The notes under the pieces were generated by a model, which had not been told where the DNA came from, ran no database searches, and worked only from the letters and a program-made list of their open reading frames with translations. Shown here one piece after another: positions 36,331-44,863 of a DNA stretch of 64,000 nucleotides. Origin of the DNA: Paenibacillus sp. FSL K6-3182 (GTDB lineage Bacteria; Bacillota; Bacilli; Paenibacillales; Paenibacillaceae); contig NZ_CP150265.1 in assembly GCF_037976325.1 (NCBI RefSeq), positions 2,475,501-2,539,500 on the forward strand, in the 5' to 3' direction. The translations under genes were made by a program, and so were the position numbers. How positions within the stretch are numbered: the first letter of the stretch is position 1; each line of letters starts with the position of its first letter.

Positions 36331-37725
36331 ATGACTAATAAGAAACCAAATATTCTACTGTTCGGCATAGATAGCCTTCGTCGGGATCATATGAGTGCGT
36401 ATGGTTATTCGAGGCTGACTACTCCGCATCTGGACAAAATTGCTGCCGAGGGCGTTCTATATGAGAAACATTTCAGCCCGGGCATTCCGACAACGCCTGC
36501 TTATGCATCGATGCTGACGGGTATGGATGTGTTCGGAACCGACGTTGTGGCGCTGCGCCACGAAGGACCGCTTGGCAGTCACGTGAAGACGCTGCCTGAG
36601 CTGCTTGCGGAGAACGGCTATAACACATCATGTGTCGGCTTCACGGGCAATCCATCATCACGCGGTTTCCAAACATATCTCGATTATGAATCTTGGGTGC
36701 CTGACGAGTCGGGGCGTACGCCTAAGGCGCAAAATCTAAACGATGTCGCTATTCCAGAGCTGGAGCGGCTGGCGGCAGAGGATAAGCCGTTTCTGCTGTT
36801 CATGCGGCATATGGATCCGCATTCGCCTTATTTGCCGCCTGCGCCGTTCGAGCGGATGTTCTACGGCAAGGACGAGAAGGACCCAGCCAACGACTCCATG
36901 GAGCCGGTTTATAATTTCAAGCCGTTCGCCGACTTCTTGAAGTCATGGATTCCGGAAGGCGTCACTGATGAAGCCTATGTTGGTGCGCAATATGATGGTG
37001 CAATCGCTTATATGGATGCTTGTATCCAAGGTATCTTCGAGAAGCTGAACGCGCTGGGCTTAGAGGAAGAGACGCTTGTCGTTATTACGTCGGATCACGG
37101 CGAGACGCTGTATGAGCACGACTGTTATTTTGATCATCACGGCCTGTATGATTGTACGCTTGTTGTGCCGCTTATTATTAAGTTTCCGGGGCGATTGCCT
37201 GCGGGAAAACGGGCTCAGGATGTGTCGGTCATCTCGGATATTATGCCGACGCTGCTGCAGTTGATTGGCATCGACAGCGGCATTTCCTTCGACGGCCGCA
37301 GCCTGCTTGAGCCGGTTGCGAGCGAAGATTCAGAGCGGATAAGCGAGCTGTATCTGACGGAATGTACGTGGATGCGCAAGCACGGCTGGCGCACACCGGA
37401 ATGGAAGCTGATCCGCTCGCTTGAGCCGGACTTCCACTTTAAGCCGGAGGTAGAGCTGTACAATCTGATCCAAGATCCAGAAGAAAACAACAATGTGGCG
37501 GAGCAGCAGCCGGAAGTTGTTGCACTGCTTACGAAGCGGATGGAGGATCATATTGCAAAACGTGAAGAGCAGACGGGTCGTACGAATCCCATCTATACGA
37601 ATCTGAACTGGCATGGCAAAGGCCAGACGTTCACCTCGTCTGAGCAGGCATACGAGTCACTGCATATCGGCAATATTATTGGCGCGCGCTCCCTTCAATC
37701 CAAGGAGGAGGCGGCATCCAAATGA
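36331..37725 (+). CDS. Sulfatase-superfamily protein with Thr in place of catalytic Cys
   Basis: A 464-residue cytoplasmic member of the alkaline-phosphatase/sulfatase superfamily. Metal ligands are clear: GIDSLRRDHMSAYGY (Asp14), VVITSDHGETLYEHD and the following DHHGLYD. At the activation site (residues 54-64) the usual C/S-x-P-x-R is T54-T-P56-A-Y58, so formylglycine cannot form. Thr at this place is the nucleophile in phosphodiesterases and phosphoethanolamine/phosphoglycerol transferases of this superfamily. The function may thus be a phosphoester hydrolase or transferase rather than a sulfatase. It overlaps the next gene by ATGA. Confidence 0.9.
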   Translation: MTNKKPNILLFGIDSLRRDHMSAYGYSRLTTPHLDKIAAEGVLYEKHFSPGIPTTPAYASMLTGMDVFGTDVVALRHEGPLGSHVKTLPELLAENGYNTSCVGFTGNPSSRGFQTYLDYESWVPDESGRTPKAQNLNDVAIPELERLAAEDKPFLLFMRHMDPHSPYLPPAPFERMFYGKDEKDPANDSMEPVYNFKPFADFLKSWIPEGVTDEAYVGAQYDGAIAYMDACIQGIFEKLNALGLEEETLVVITSDHGETLYEHDCYFDHHGLYDCTLVVPLIIKFPGRLPAGKRAQDVSVISDIMPTLLQLIGIDSGISFDGRSLLEPVASEDSERISELYLTECTWMRKHGWRTPEWKLIRSLEPDFHFKPEVELYNLIQDPEENNNVAEQQPEVVALLTKRMEDHIAKREEQTGRTNPIYTNLNWHGKGQTFTSSEQAYESLHIGNIIGARSLQSKEEAASK

Positions 37726-38726
37726 TTCGGGTTGCTGTCGTTGGTGTCAATCATATTGGGAAAATCCATTGCCGCGCTTATCGGCAGCATCCAGACACGG
37801 AGCTTGCGGCTGTCTGTGATCTGATGCTAGAACGCGCGGAATCAGCTGGTCTTGAACATGGCGTTCCTGCGTATACCGACCTGAGAGAGCTGCTGGCTAA
37901 AGAACAGATCGATCTAGTCGTCGTAGCGACAGCGGGGGTTGAGAAGGGCAGTCATCATTTTGAACCCGCGATGATTGCGATCGATGCTGGCAAGGACGTC
38001 CATGTAGAAAAGCCGATTTCTAATCGGATCGAGGAAGCGAGGACGCTGGTTGCTGCCGCCCGGGAACGGGGCGTCCGGCTCGCTTGTAATTTGAATCATC
38101 GATTTACGCCGGCTGCTAACAAAGCGAAAGAGCTGATGGAAGCTGGCAAGCTAGGCTCTCTTCTCTTTGTCAATATGCGGCTAACGATTCAGAACCCGCA
38201 GGAGGATACGGAATGGCTGCACATGCGTGCTCTGCATCCTCACTCCATCGATGTCATGCGGTATTTTGCCGGTGATATTAAGCGGGTTCAAGCGTTCATG
38301 ACCAAGGCGCCGGGACGGCAGAGCTGGTCGACCGCATCCGTCAATGTGACGTTTGCATCAGGTGCGGTTGGCCACTTAACCGGCAGCTACGACATGTCGA
38401 TGCGGCATCCCATTGAATATTGCGAAGTCGCAGGTAATGAAGGCCGGTTTGTTATCGACAACGTTTACGAAAGCATGACGTATTATCCGCATCACTCCGA
38501 TGAGCTGCTCGTTGTACGCAACTCGCTGTTTGGCGGGATGCAGGGCTTCAATGATACGTTTACCCATCGGATCAATCGATTCATCGAGCAGGTCAAAGCA
38601 GGCGATGCGCCGGAGAAGATCGAGGCGTCAGGAGCGGATGCGCTTGCCGCACAGGAAGTTATTGAAGCCGCAATTCGTTCGCATCAGTCCGGCGGGATGC
38701 CCATTGACGTGCCTGCAATCGGATAA
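37722..38726 (+). CDS. Second Gfo/Idh/MocA-family oxidoreductase
   Basis: A 334-residue paralogue of the first gene of the operon. VAVVGVNHIGKIHCRAY is the dinucleotide site and DVHVEKPISNRIEEA the catalytic EKP motif; RFTPAANKAKELMEAGKLG matches the paralogue closely. Two such dehydrogenases in one operon are typical of oxidise/eliminate/reduce pathways, in which one enzyme makes and another removes a keto group. It is translationally coupled to the preceding sulfatase-like gene and lies 31 bases before the APS-kinase homologue. Confidence 0.93.
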   Translation: MIRVAVVGVNHIGKIHCRAYRQHPDTELAAVCDLMLERAESAGLEHGVPAYTDLRELLAKEQIDLVVVATAGVEKGSHHFEPAMIAIDAGKDVHVEKPISNRIEEARTLVAAARERGVRLACNLNHRFTPAANKAKELMEAGKLGSLLFVNMRLTIQNPQEDTEWLHMRALHPHSIDVMRYFAGDIKRVQAFMTKAPGRQSWSTASVNVTFASGAVGHLTGSYDMSMRHPIEYCEVAGNEGRFVIDNVYESMTYYPHHSDELLVVRNSLFGGMQGFNDTFTHRINRFIEQVKAGDAPEKIEASGADALAAQEVIEAAIRSHQSGGMPIDVPAIG

Positions 38727-38757
38727 GCGACCGAACTTGGCGAGAGGAGAGGACAAC

Positions 38758-39309
38758 ATGGATAAACAGCATGGCTCGGTTATATGGTTCATGGGCTTGT
38801 CGGGAGCAGGCAAGACGACGACGGCCAGGCATATAGCGGCAGAGCTGCTGCGGGAAGGGCGGCACGTAGAGCTGCTCGATGGCGATGAACTTAGAGAAAC
38901 GATTTGTAAAGGACTTGGATTCTCACGGGAGGATCGATTGGAAAATATTAAACGGATCGTCTACGTCGCTAAGCTTCTCTCTCGCAATAGTGTAGATGTG
39001 CTCGTCTCTGCCATCACACCTTATGAGGAAATGCGGGACTATGCCCGTTCGCAGCTGCCCGGATTTGTGGAAGTTTATGTGCAGTGCCCGCTCGGGGAGT
39101 GCGAGCGCCGTGATGTGAAGGGCTTGTATGCTAAAGCGAGAAACGGGGAATTGCACCATTTTACAGGCGTTTCCGATCCATTCGAGGTACCGCACTCGCC
39201 CGACATCATAATCGACACCGCTTCTGCTTCATTGCAGAATAACGGCGAAGCCGTAATGGGCTGGCTGCATGCCAATATGAGGTTCAAGCATGCGGCGCAA
39301 CGAGCATAA
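38758..39309 (+). CDS. Adenylyl-sulfate (APS) kinase homologue
   Basis: A 183-residue P-loop kinase, close to CysC, which phosphorylates APS to PAPS. Motifs: Walker A GLSGAGKT (residues 13-20), LLDGDELRE, LGFSREDRLENIKR, CPLGECERRDVKGLY and HHFTGVSDPFE. The usual ISPYR motif reads AITPYEEMRD, with Glu replacing the Arg. No ATP sulfurylase, PAPS reductase or other sulfate-assimilation gene lies nearby; the gene sits inside a sugar operon between two sulfatase-like genes. A CysC homologue in Campylobacter phosphoramidate synthesis (Cj1415) is known to have another substrate, so APS is not certain. ATG 38758 follows a GAGGAGAGG site. Confidence 0.92.
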   Translation: MDKQHGSVIWFMGLSGAGKTTTARHIAAELLREGRHVELLDGDELRETICKGLGFSREDRLENIKRIVYVAKLLSRNSVDVLVSAITPYEEMRDYARSQLPGFVEVYVQCPLGECERRDVKGLYAKARNGELHHFTGVSDPFEVPHSPDIIIDTASASLQNNGEAVMGWLHANMRFKHAAQRA

Positions 39310-39361
39310 CCCGAGAGGTGAATAAGGACCGGAATACCGGACTACCCGAAGGAGACATACA

Positions 39362-40798
39362 ATGAAGATCATACTGATATCGCTGGATACGCTTCGTGCA
39401 TCAAGGCTGAGCGGGTACGGCTATTCAAAGCCGACAAGCCCATATTTGGACCAGATTGCCGAGCAAGGTGTGCTGTTCGAGCGAGCTTATGCCGCAGACA
39501 TTCCAACCGAAGTGGCGCATACCGGCATTTTTACAGGCAAAGTAGGGCTTACGACAGGGATTGTCTCCCATGGCTCAGAGCTGACGCATCTGCCGAAATC
39601 GACCCCATGGCTGCCAAACCTGCTGCGCAGCGCGGGCTTCACAACATCGGCGGTGGACAATTTGTACCAGCTTAAGGAATGGTTTGCCCGCGGCTATCGC
39701 TACTATACGAACAGCGTTGGCGGCAATCGCTGGATTGACGGCCGAACGGTCAACGATCTGGCTATGCCATGGCTGGCAGAGCATAAGGATGAATCGTTCT
39801 TTTTGTTCCTTCATTACTGGGATGCTCATACGCCTTATTTGCCGCCGGAATCCTATATTCCAGACTTTTATGAAGCAGGGCGAGATCCGTATGATCCGAA
39901 CAACCGAAGCATGGAACCGGCCTATAATCATCCCGCCTACCCTTTCTTTAAGCACCACCATTACGATCTCGTTGGCCCAGTGACCGACAGCGCTTACTAC
40001 GACGCGCTATATGATGCAGAAATCCGCTATCTTGATGATCGTTTGAAGGAACTCGACGCTCATCTGGAGAAGTTAGGTATCAAAGAGGATACGATGCTCA
40101 TTCTATTCGGCGATCATGGTGAAAGTCTAACGGAGCACGACATCTACTGGGATCATTGCGGCTTATACGAGCCGACTGTCCATGTGCCGATTATTATGCG
40201 ATGGCCAGGTCGTATCCCAGAGGGACGCAGGGTGCAAGGTCTCGTGCAGCAGGTTGACCTCATGCCGACAATATTGGAAGCGATACGCAGCGAGAAGCCA
40301 GAAGGTATCGAGCTTATGAAGGTTGCAGACCCGCCAGGCATGGACGGCCGGAGCTTATGGCCTTCTATTCTTAACTTGGCTGACGGAACGCACGATGCTG
40401 TGTACCTTAGTGAATGTGCATGGCAAGCGGCGCGCGGCATACGGACGGAGCGCTACAAGTTTATTCGCACGTACGACGCGGGGCCTTTTACTAGACCGCC
40501 TAGAGAGTTATATGATCTGGATGCCGATCCAGAAGAGACGGTAAATCTTGCGGAGCGGGAGCCAGAGCTCGCCGATCAGCTGGAACGGCAGCTGGATAAT
40601 TGGGTGGAGGCGAAGCTGGGGGGACGCGAAGATCCGAAGGATCGGCAGCTACGCAAGGCGGGACTTCCGTTCCGCAGACGCATTGAGCAGATTTTGGCGG
40701 AGTCAGGGATGACGTGGGACGAATGGTTTCAGGATCCGCGTCGTGAACGATTCGATCAAGCGACAGACGGTCGGCATGAACAGACCATCGGATCTTGA
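39362..40798 (+). CDS. Second sulfatase-superfamily protein with Thr active site
   Basis: A 478-residue cytoplasmic protein of the same superfamily as the gene at 36331. Metal ligands: ISLDTLRASRLSGYGY (Asp9), LILFGDHGESLTEHD and YWDHCGLYEPT. The activation-site segment (residues 49-59) is T49-E-V51-A-H53, lacking the Cys/Ser, the Pro and the Arg of true sulfatases, so a formylglycine mechanism is excluded. The C-terminal 60 residues are charged (DPKDRQLRKAGLPFRRR) and absent from the first paralogue. It follows the APS-kinase homologue by 52 bases. Phosphodiesterase, phosphatase and transferase are all open. Confidence 0.9.
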   Translation: MKIILISLDTLRASRLSGYGYSKPTSPYLDQIAEQGVLFERAYAADIPTEVAHTGIFTGKVGLTTGIVSHGSELTHLPKSTPWLPNLLRSAGFTTSAVDNLYQLKEWFARGYRYYTNSVGGNRWIDGRTVNDLAMPWLAEHKDESFFLFLHYWDAHTPYLPPESYIPDFYEAGRDPYDPNNRSMEPAYNHPAYPFFKHHHYDLVGPVTDSAYYDALYDAEIRYLDDRLKELDAHLEKLGIKEDTMLILFGDHGESLTEHDIYWDHCGLYEPTVHVPIIMRWPGRIPEGRRVQGLVQQVDLMPTILEAIRSEKPEGIELMKVADPPGMDGRSLWPSILNLADGTHDAVYLSECAWQAARGIRTERYKFIRTYDAGPFTRPPRELYDLDADPEETVNLAEREPELADQLERQLDNWVEAKLGGREDPKDRQLRKAGLPFRRRIEQILAESGMTWDEWFQDPRRERFDQATDGRHEQTIGS

Positions 40799-40825
40799 TC
40801 CGATTACGAACCGAGGGGATGAAGG

Positions 40826-41770
40826 ATGGGGCATATACTGGGAAGCAATAGTTACATGAAGGATGAATTCCCGTTCTGGATCAATCGGATGGTGCAAGCT
40901 TCTGTCTCTGAACATGGTCACGAGTTCATTGAGCTCGTCTATGTGGTGCATGGACAGGGCGTCCATATCTTCCAAGGCAACCATTACAATATTCATGCGG
41001 GCGATGTGTTTATTATTAATCCCGGCGAGACGCATGCTTATTCCGTAGAGAGTGGCGGGAGTATGGAAATCATCAACTGTTTGTTTATGCCGTCCTTTAT
41101 TCCCGATGCGCTGCTTCAGGAGCTGGAAATTACGGCATCAATGGACTACTTTTACGTGCATCCCTTCCTGAAGCAGGATGTCCGCTTCAACCATTACCTG
41201 AATCTGAACGGGCAGGAGGCGTCGTCCGTGCTGGCGCTGCTGGAGAACATGATCCGTGAGCTCAACAGCCGCGGCCCCGGCCACACGACGTTGATTCGCC
41301 TGCAGATGGTGGAGCTGCTCGTTCTGCTGTCTCGCTATTACGCTTATATGCAAAGCCATCGTATTCATAAATCCCCGCGCCAATCGGAACGAGTGATGAT
41401 GGCTAGACGGATTTCCGGCTATCTCGAACGCCATTTTGACAAAAAAATTACGCTTCAAGCGCTGTCCGGCCTGTTTAATGTCAGCACAAGGCAGCTGAAT
41501 CGGTTGGTGCGCGAGGAATTCGGGAAGAGCGTATTCGACCTGCTGCACGAAATTCGTATTGAACGGGCGAAGCGGATGCTGCTGGAATCCGACCAGAAGG
41601 TCATCTACATCGCGACTATGGTCGGCTACGACGATCCATCGTTTTTTAGCCGATTGTTCGTTCGTTATGCAGGCTGCTCGCCGCGTGAATATCGGACCGG
41701 TACACAGGGTCTGCGTGAAGGAAAGGAGCTGATCGCGCATGCCACACTCGATGAAAGAGCGGAGGCCTAA
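40826..41770 (+). CDS. AraC-family transcriptional regulator inside the sulfatase operon
   Basis: A 314-residue regulator. The N-terminal cupin (about 20-95; HGHEFIELVYVVHGQG, IHAGDVFIINPGETH) senses a ligand, and the C-terminal AraC domain (about 195-290; ITLQALSGLFNVSTRQLNRLV, VIYIATMVGYDDPSFFSRLF) binds DNA. It is co-directional and lies 27 bases after a sulfatase-like gene, overlapping the next sulfatase gene by 32 bases, so it is expressed with the operon and probably autoregulates it in response to an intracellular sugar intermediate. Confidence 0.93.
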   Translation: MGHILGSNSYMKDEFPFWINRMVQASVSEHGHEFIELVYVVHGQGVHIFQGNHYNIHAGDVFIINPGETHAYSVESGGSMEIINCLFMPSFIPDALLQELEITASMDYFYVHPFLKQDVRFNHYLNLNGQEASSVLALLENMIRELNSRGPGHTTLIRLQMVELLVLLSRYYAYMQSHRIHKSPRQSERVMMARRISGYLERHFDKKITLQALSGLFNVSTRQLNRLVREEFGKSVFDLLHEIRIERAKRMLLESDQKVIYIATMVGYDDPSFFSRLFVRYAGCSPREYRTGTQGLREGKELIAHATLDERAEA

Positions 41771-43166
41771 CGTACTGCTGATTACGGCAGACCAATTACG
41801 CGAGGATTGCGTGGGCTTCAGCGGTAAATATCCCGTTCGCACACCGCACATTGACCGTCTGTCTGAACAGGGAGTCTCCTTCTCCCACGCTTATTCCGTA
41901 CTGCCGGTGTGCGCGCCGGCGAGGCAGTCGCTCCTGCGCGGCAGGAGGCCGGAAACATTTGGCGCCTTATGGAATTACAGCGGGGCGCTGCCTGTGGCGG
42001 CACTGCCGCCGGAAGCTTATACATGGACGAGAGCACTTGCGGAGAGCGGTTATGCAACCGCATATTTGGGCAAATGGGGAGTCAATCCGGTGCACGGGCC
42101 TGCGGCTTATGGTTTCGATTCATACGTCAGCGAAGCTGAATATCATGACTTTATCTCGCAAAAGCATCCGGACGTCCGATACGAGAATGGCTTCTTCGGA
42201 GAAGAGAGTCCGCTCCCGTTAGAGGACGCAGAGACGCATTGGTTCGCCGCGCGTGCAAGTGAGACGCTGGAGCGGCTGCAAGGCGATGGTCGACCTTGGC
42301 ATATGGCGCTGCACTTTAGCGATCCCCACTTGCCCTGCCGACCTTCGCTTCCTTTTGCAGGGATGTATGCTGCTGCGGACATCCCCGAGTGGGCAGGCTT
42401 CCACGATACTTTTGCCGGAAAGCCGTACATTCAGTGCCAGCAGCTGGAGAGCTGGGGCGTTGCCGATTATGATTGGCAGGACTGGGCGCCGATCGTTGCT
42501 CGTTATTACGCCATCATTAGTCAGCTCGACGATGCAATTGGACGAGTGTTGGGGACGCTGGAGCGGTTAGGTATGGCGGATAATACCATTGTGATCTTTA
42601 CTGCAGATCACGGTGACATGTGCGGTTCCCACGGTATGATGGATAAGCACTACATCATGTATGACGATGTTGTTCGGGTACCGCTCATTGTTAGAATGCC
42701 GAGCGTCGGGGACGTAGAAGTGGGCGGACGATGTGACCGATTTGTCTATAATTTTCTAGATTTGCCGCCGACGCTTTTGGAGCTTCTCAATCTGCAAACG
42801 TATGATCCTGGCGATTTGCAGGGTCAATCACTTGTGCCTCTGCTGGCTGGGGGGGAGCCTGCTGATTGGCGGGACGCCGTTGTATCCACTTATAACGGCC
42901 AGCAGTTCGGGCTTTACACGCAGCGGATGATCCGCACGGCAGATTGGAAGTACGTTTGGAATTTAACAGACGTAGATGAGCTGTATGACATGGCTAATGA
43001 TCCTGGCGAACTGGTTAATGTGAGTGGGAAGTTAGAGCACGCAGAGTTGCTTGCCGTGCTTAGGAGACGGCTATTTGAGCAGCTTTCCGTGGACGGTGAT
43101 GTGATCGTCGCTAACGAATGGACGAGACGTCAGCTGTTGCAAGGTGGGAAGCTGGGCGGAATATGA
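41739..43166 (+). CDS. Type I sulfatase with canonical Cys motif
   Basis: A 475-residue cytoplasmic sulfatase that should release sulfate from a sugar ester. Metal ligands: LLITADQLREDC (Asp18) and VIFTADHGDMCGSHGMMDKH. The activation motif is C58-A-P60-A-R62, the exact C-x-P-x-R site converted to formylglycine by FGE or by the radical-SAM maturase anSME; neither a credible FGE nor anSME is in the window. The start is ATG 41739, ten bases after AGGAG inside the AraC gene; the overlap makes it the coupled last gene of the operon. It differs sharply from the two Thr-type paralogues. Confidence 0.94.
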   Translation: MPHSMKERRPNVLLITADQLREDCVGFSGKYPVRTPHIDRLSEQGVSFSHAYSVLPVCAPARQSLLRGRRPETFGALWNYSGALPVAALPPEAYTWTRALAESGYATAYLGKWGVNPVHGPAAYGFDSYVSEAEYHDFISQKHPDVRYENGFFGEESPLPLEDAETHWFAARASETLERLQGDGRPWHMALHFSDPHLPCRPSLPFAGMYAAADIPEWAGFHDTFAGKPYIQCQQLESWGVADYDWQDWAPIVARYYAIISQLDDAIGRVLGTLERLGMADNTIVIFTADHGDMCGSHGMMDKHYIMYDDVVRVPLIVRMPSVGDVEVGGRCDRFVYNFLDLPPTLLELLNLQTYDPGDLQGQSLVPLLAGGEPADWRDAVVSTYNGQQFGLYTQRMIRTADWKYVWNLTDVDELYDMANDPGELVNVSGKLEHAELLAVLRRRLFEQLSVDGDVIVANEWTRRQLLQGGKLGGI

Positions 43167-43403
43167 AAAGGAGTACTGAATTCTTGTGCATCACGTTTTG
43201 GAATATACTAGATGAGTGCGAGAAGAAAGTTGTTATTAGACAGTGTGTTTGGAGAATTTTTGAGATTGCGAAGTAGCTTGGATCAGTCAGGGTAATGTTT
43301 CACTTATAGAGAAAAGGGCGTTTATGAAGCTTTATTATGAGTATTATAAAGCGAATTGTTAATTTATTTTAGTTTTCGTATTAGATAGGGATAATTTGCT
43401 CTA

Positions 43404-44730
43404 AATCAAATAAGGAAAACCACAATCATAAGTGAAGTGACCCCAAAAAGTTAGACAGGTTATTTATAAGGCAAAATTAAAGGAATAAGTACGGTACAGT
43501 ACTGGACTTATTCCTTTAATTTTGCCTTAATACGCTTGCGATTGTAATAATAGGCCTCATGCTTAAAATGTTCAATACTTTCAAATTCATTTAAAAAAAG
43601 AAATTAAGATTTCATTGTGCCAAAGAAGATTTCGATGAAGACGTTGTCGTAGCAGTTACCTTTGAAGGACATGCTTTACTCGATACCACGTTCTTTAAGG
43701 GTATGCCGATACGCTTTTATTTGATAATGCCAGCCTTTTTAGAATGAATCATGAGTTTATCTTCATCTGTTAACTAATGGATTAAATACTTGACCTAACA
43801 ACGTGGACACAACGGAATAGACCAGTATTGAACCAGTCGTATACGTAATAATTTCCCCGTTAAATAGATCTAGCATGGGAGATAAGTATAGTTTTTCTCC
43901 AAATAACTTAAACTCTGTTATACTCGTAACCCACTTTTCATTCGACTTTTCAGCATGAAAGTCATGTTCTAAAATGTTAGGTGCAATCTTGCCAACAATG
44001 CCTTTATATGAACGTTTTTTTTCATATGTGCAAGACTCTTTAATTCGAATACATCCATCAAACGTTGTACTCTCTTATGATTCACTTGGTGTTTGCGATT
44101 CACTAACTCATCTCGAATTCGGACAAAATTACAGCACCCCTGGTGCACCTTGTAAATGGCTTGAATCAAATCTTTTAACTTGGCATCTTTGTCTAGCTTA
44201 CGGAAGGTTTTTATACTTGCTACGAGGGATATCTGCTAGCTGTATGAGTGCTTTAACAGAGAAGTCGTTCCTTAGTTCATAGACTACTTGCGCTTAGTCT
44301 TTTTTGGTGATTTTTCCTTGTTTTGAACTAAGGCATTCAACTTTTTTAAATACGTATTCTCCATACGCAAACGGTTCACCTCAGCTTGTAAAAATCTCTA
44401 CAGACCCTTATACTAACTTTTGGTTCATCTGTTCTTTTGACATGGGTGGACGCCCCTTTTTCTTTGATTTTAGGGCATATATTCCATGTGTTTTTAAGCT
44501 TTTTTACCATGATACTCATAATATCTAACCCTATTTATGAATATATATTAATGAACACGATATGATTTCGCAACCGTATTAAGGCTTGTTACTCCATTTA
44601 AATAAAGAGTGACTGCTTATATTTTTTATCTGGACTGAATTTTTTGCATAGAAAAACTGCACCTCCAATGTTAGATGGTGTCTAACAATTGGGGTGCAGT
44701 TCATATGAATGTGGTTTTCCTTATTTGATT
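43404..44730 (-). mobile_element. Dead IS3-family (IS150-like) element within a long inverted repeat
   Basis: Minus-strand reading gives broken pieces of both IS3-family proteins. These include SKKKGRPPMSKEQ (OrfA-like), IYKVHQGCCNFVRIRDELVN, KSNEKWVTSITEFKLFGEKL (normally WVTD, so the first catalytic Asp is lost) and KGNCYDNVFIEIFFGTMKS. Many stops and frameshifts separate them, so no transposase is made. Ends carry related sequences TGACCCCAAAAAGTTAGAC (43439) and, inverted, GTTAGACA near 44680. Further out, AATCAAATAAGGAAAACCAC (43404-43423) is repeated perfectly in inverse at 44711-44730. The element separates the sugar operon from the AT-rich methyltransferase region. Confidence 0.85.
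43468..43528. repeat. Perfect 23-base-pair palindrome with 15-base loop
   Basis: Bases 43468-43490 are the exact reverse complement of 43506-43528. One arm encodes the last codons of the decayed transposase (RIKAKLKE, then stop). The uninterrupted stem, in an element otherwise full of mutations, may act as a bidirectional terminator or be recently formed. Confidence 0.8.
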
Positions 44731-44863
44731 AACTAAATACGCCCAATAAAGGTAAGATAATATTTTTGGACAAATATAACTGGAAGTAGAATCGTGAAAA
44801 CTATTTTTGATTCATCATGTTGTAAACGCATTAAAGTTGCGTATATGATCTTTTGTAATTATC

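Noticed and set aside
38500-38757. In-frame extension upstream of the APS-kinase homologue
   Set aside because: It overlaps the oxidoreductase gene in another frame and reads as Arg/Ser-rich shadow sequence; the ATG at 38758 has a strong ribosome site.
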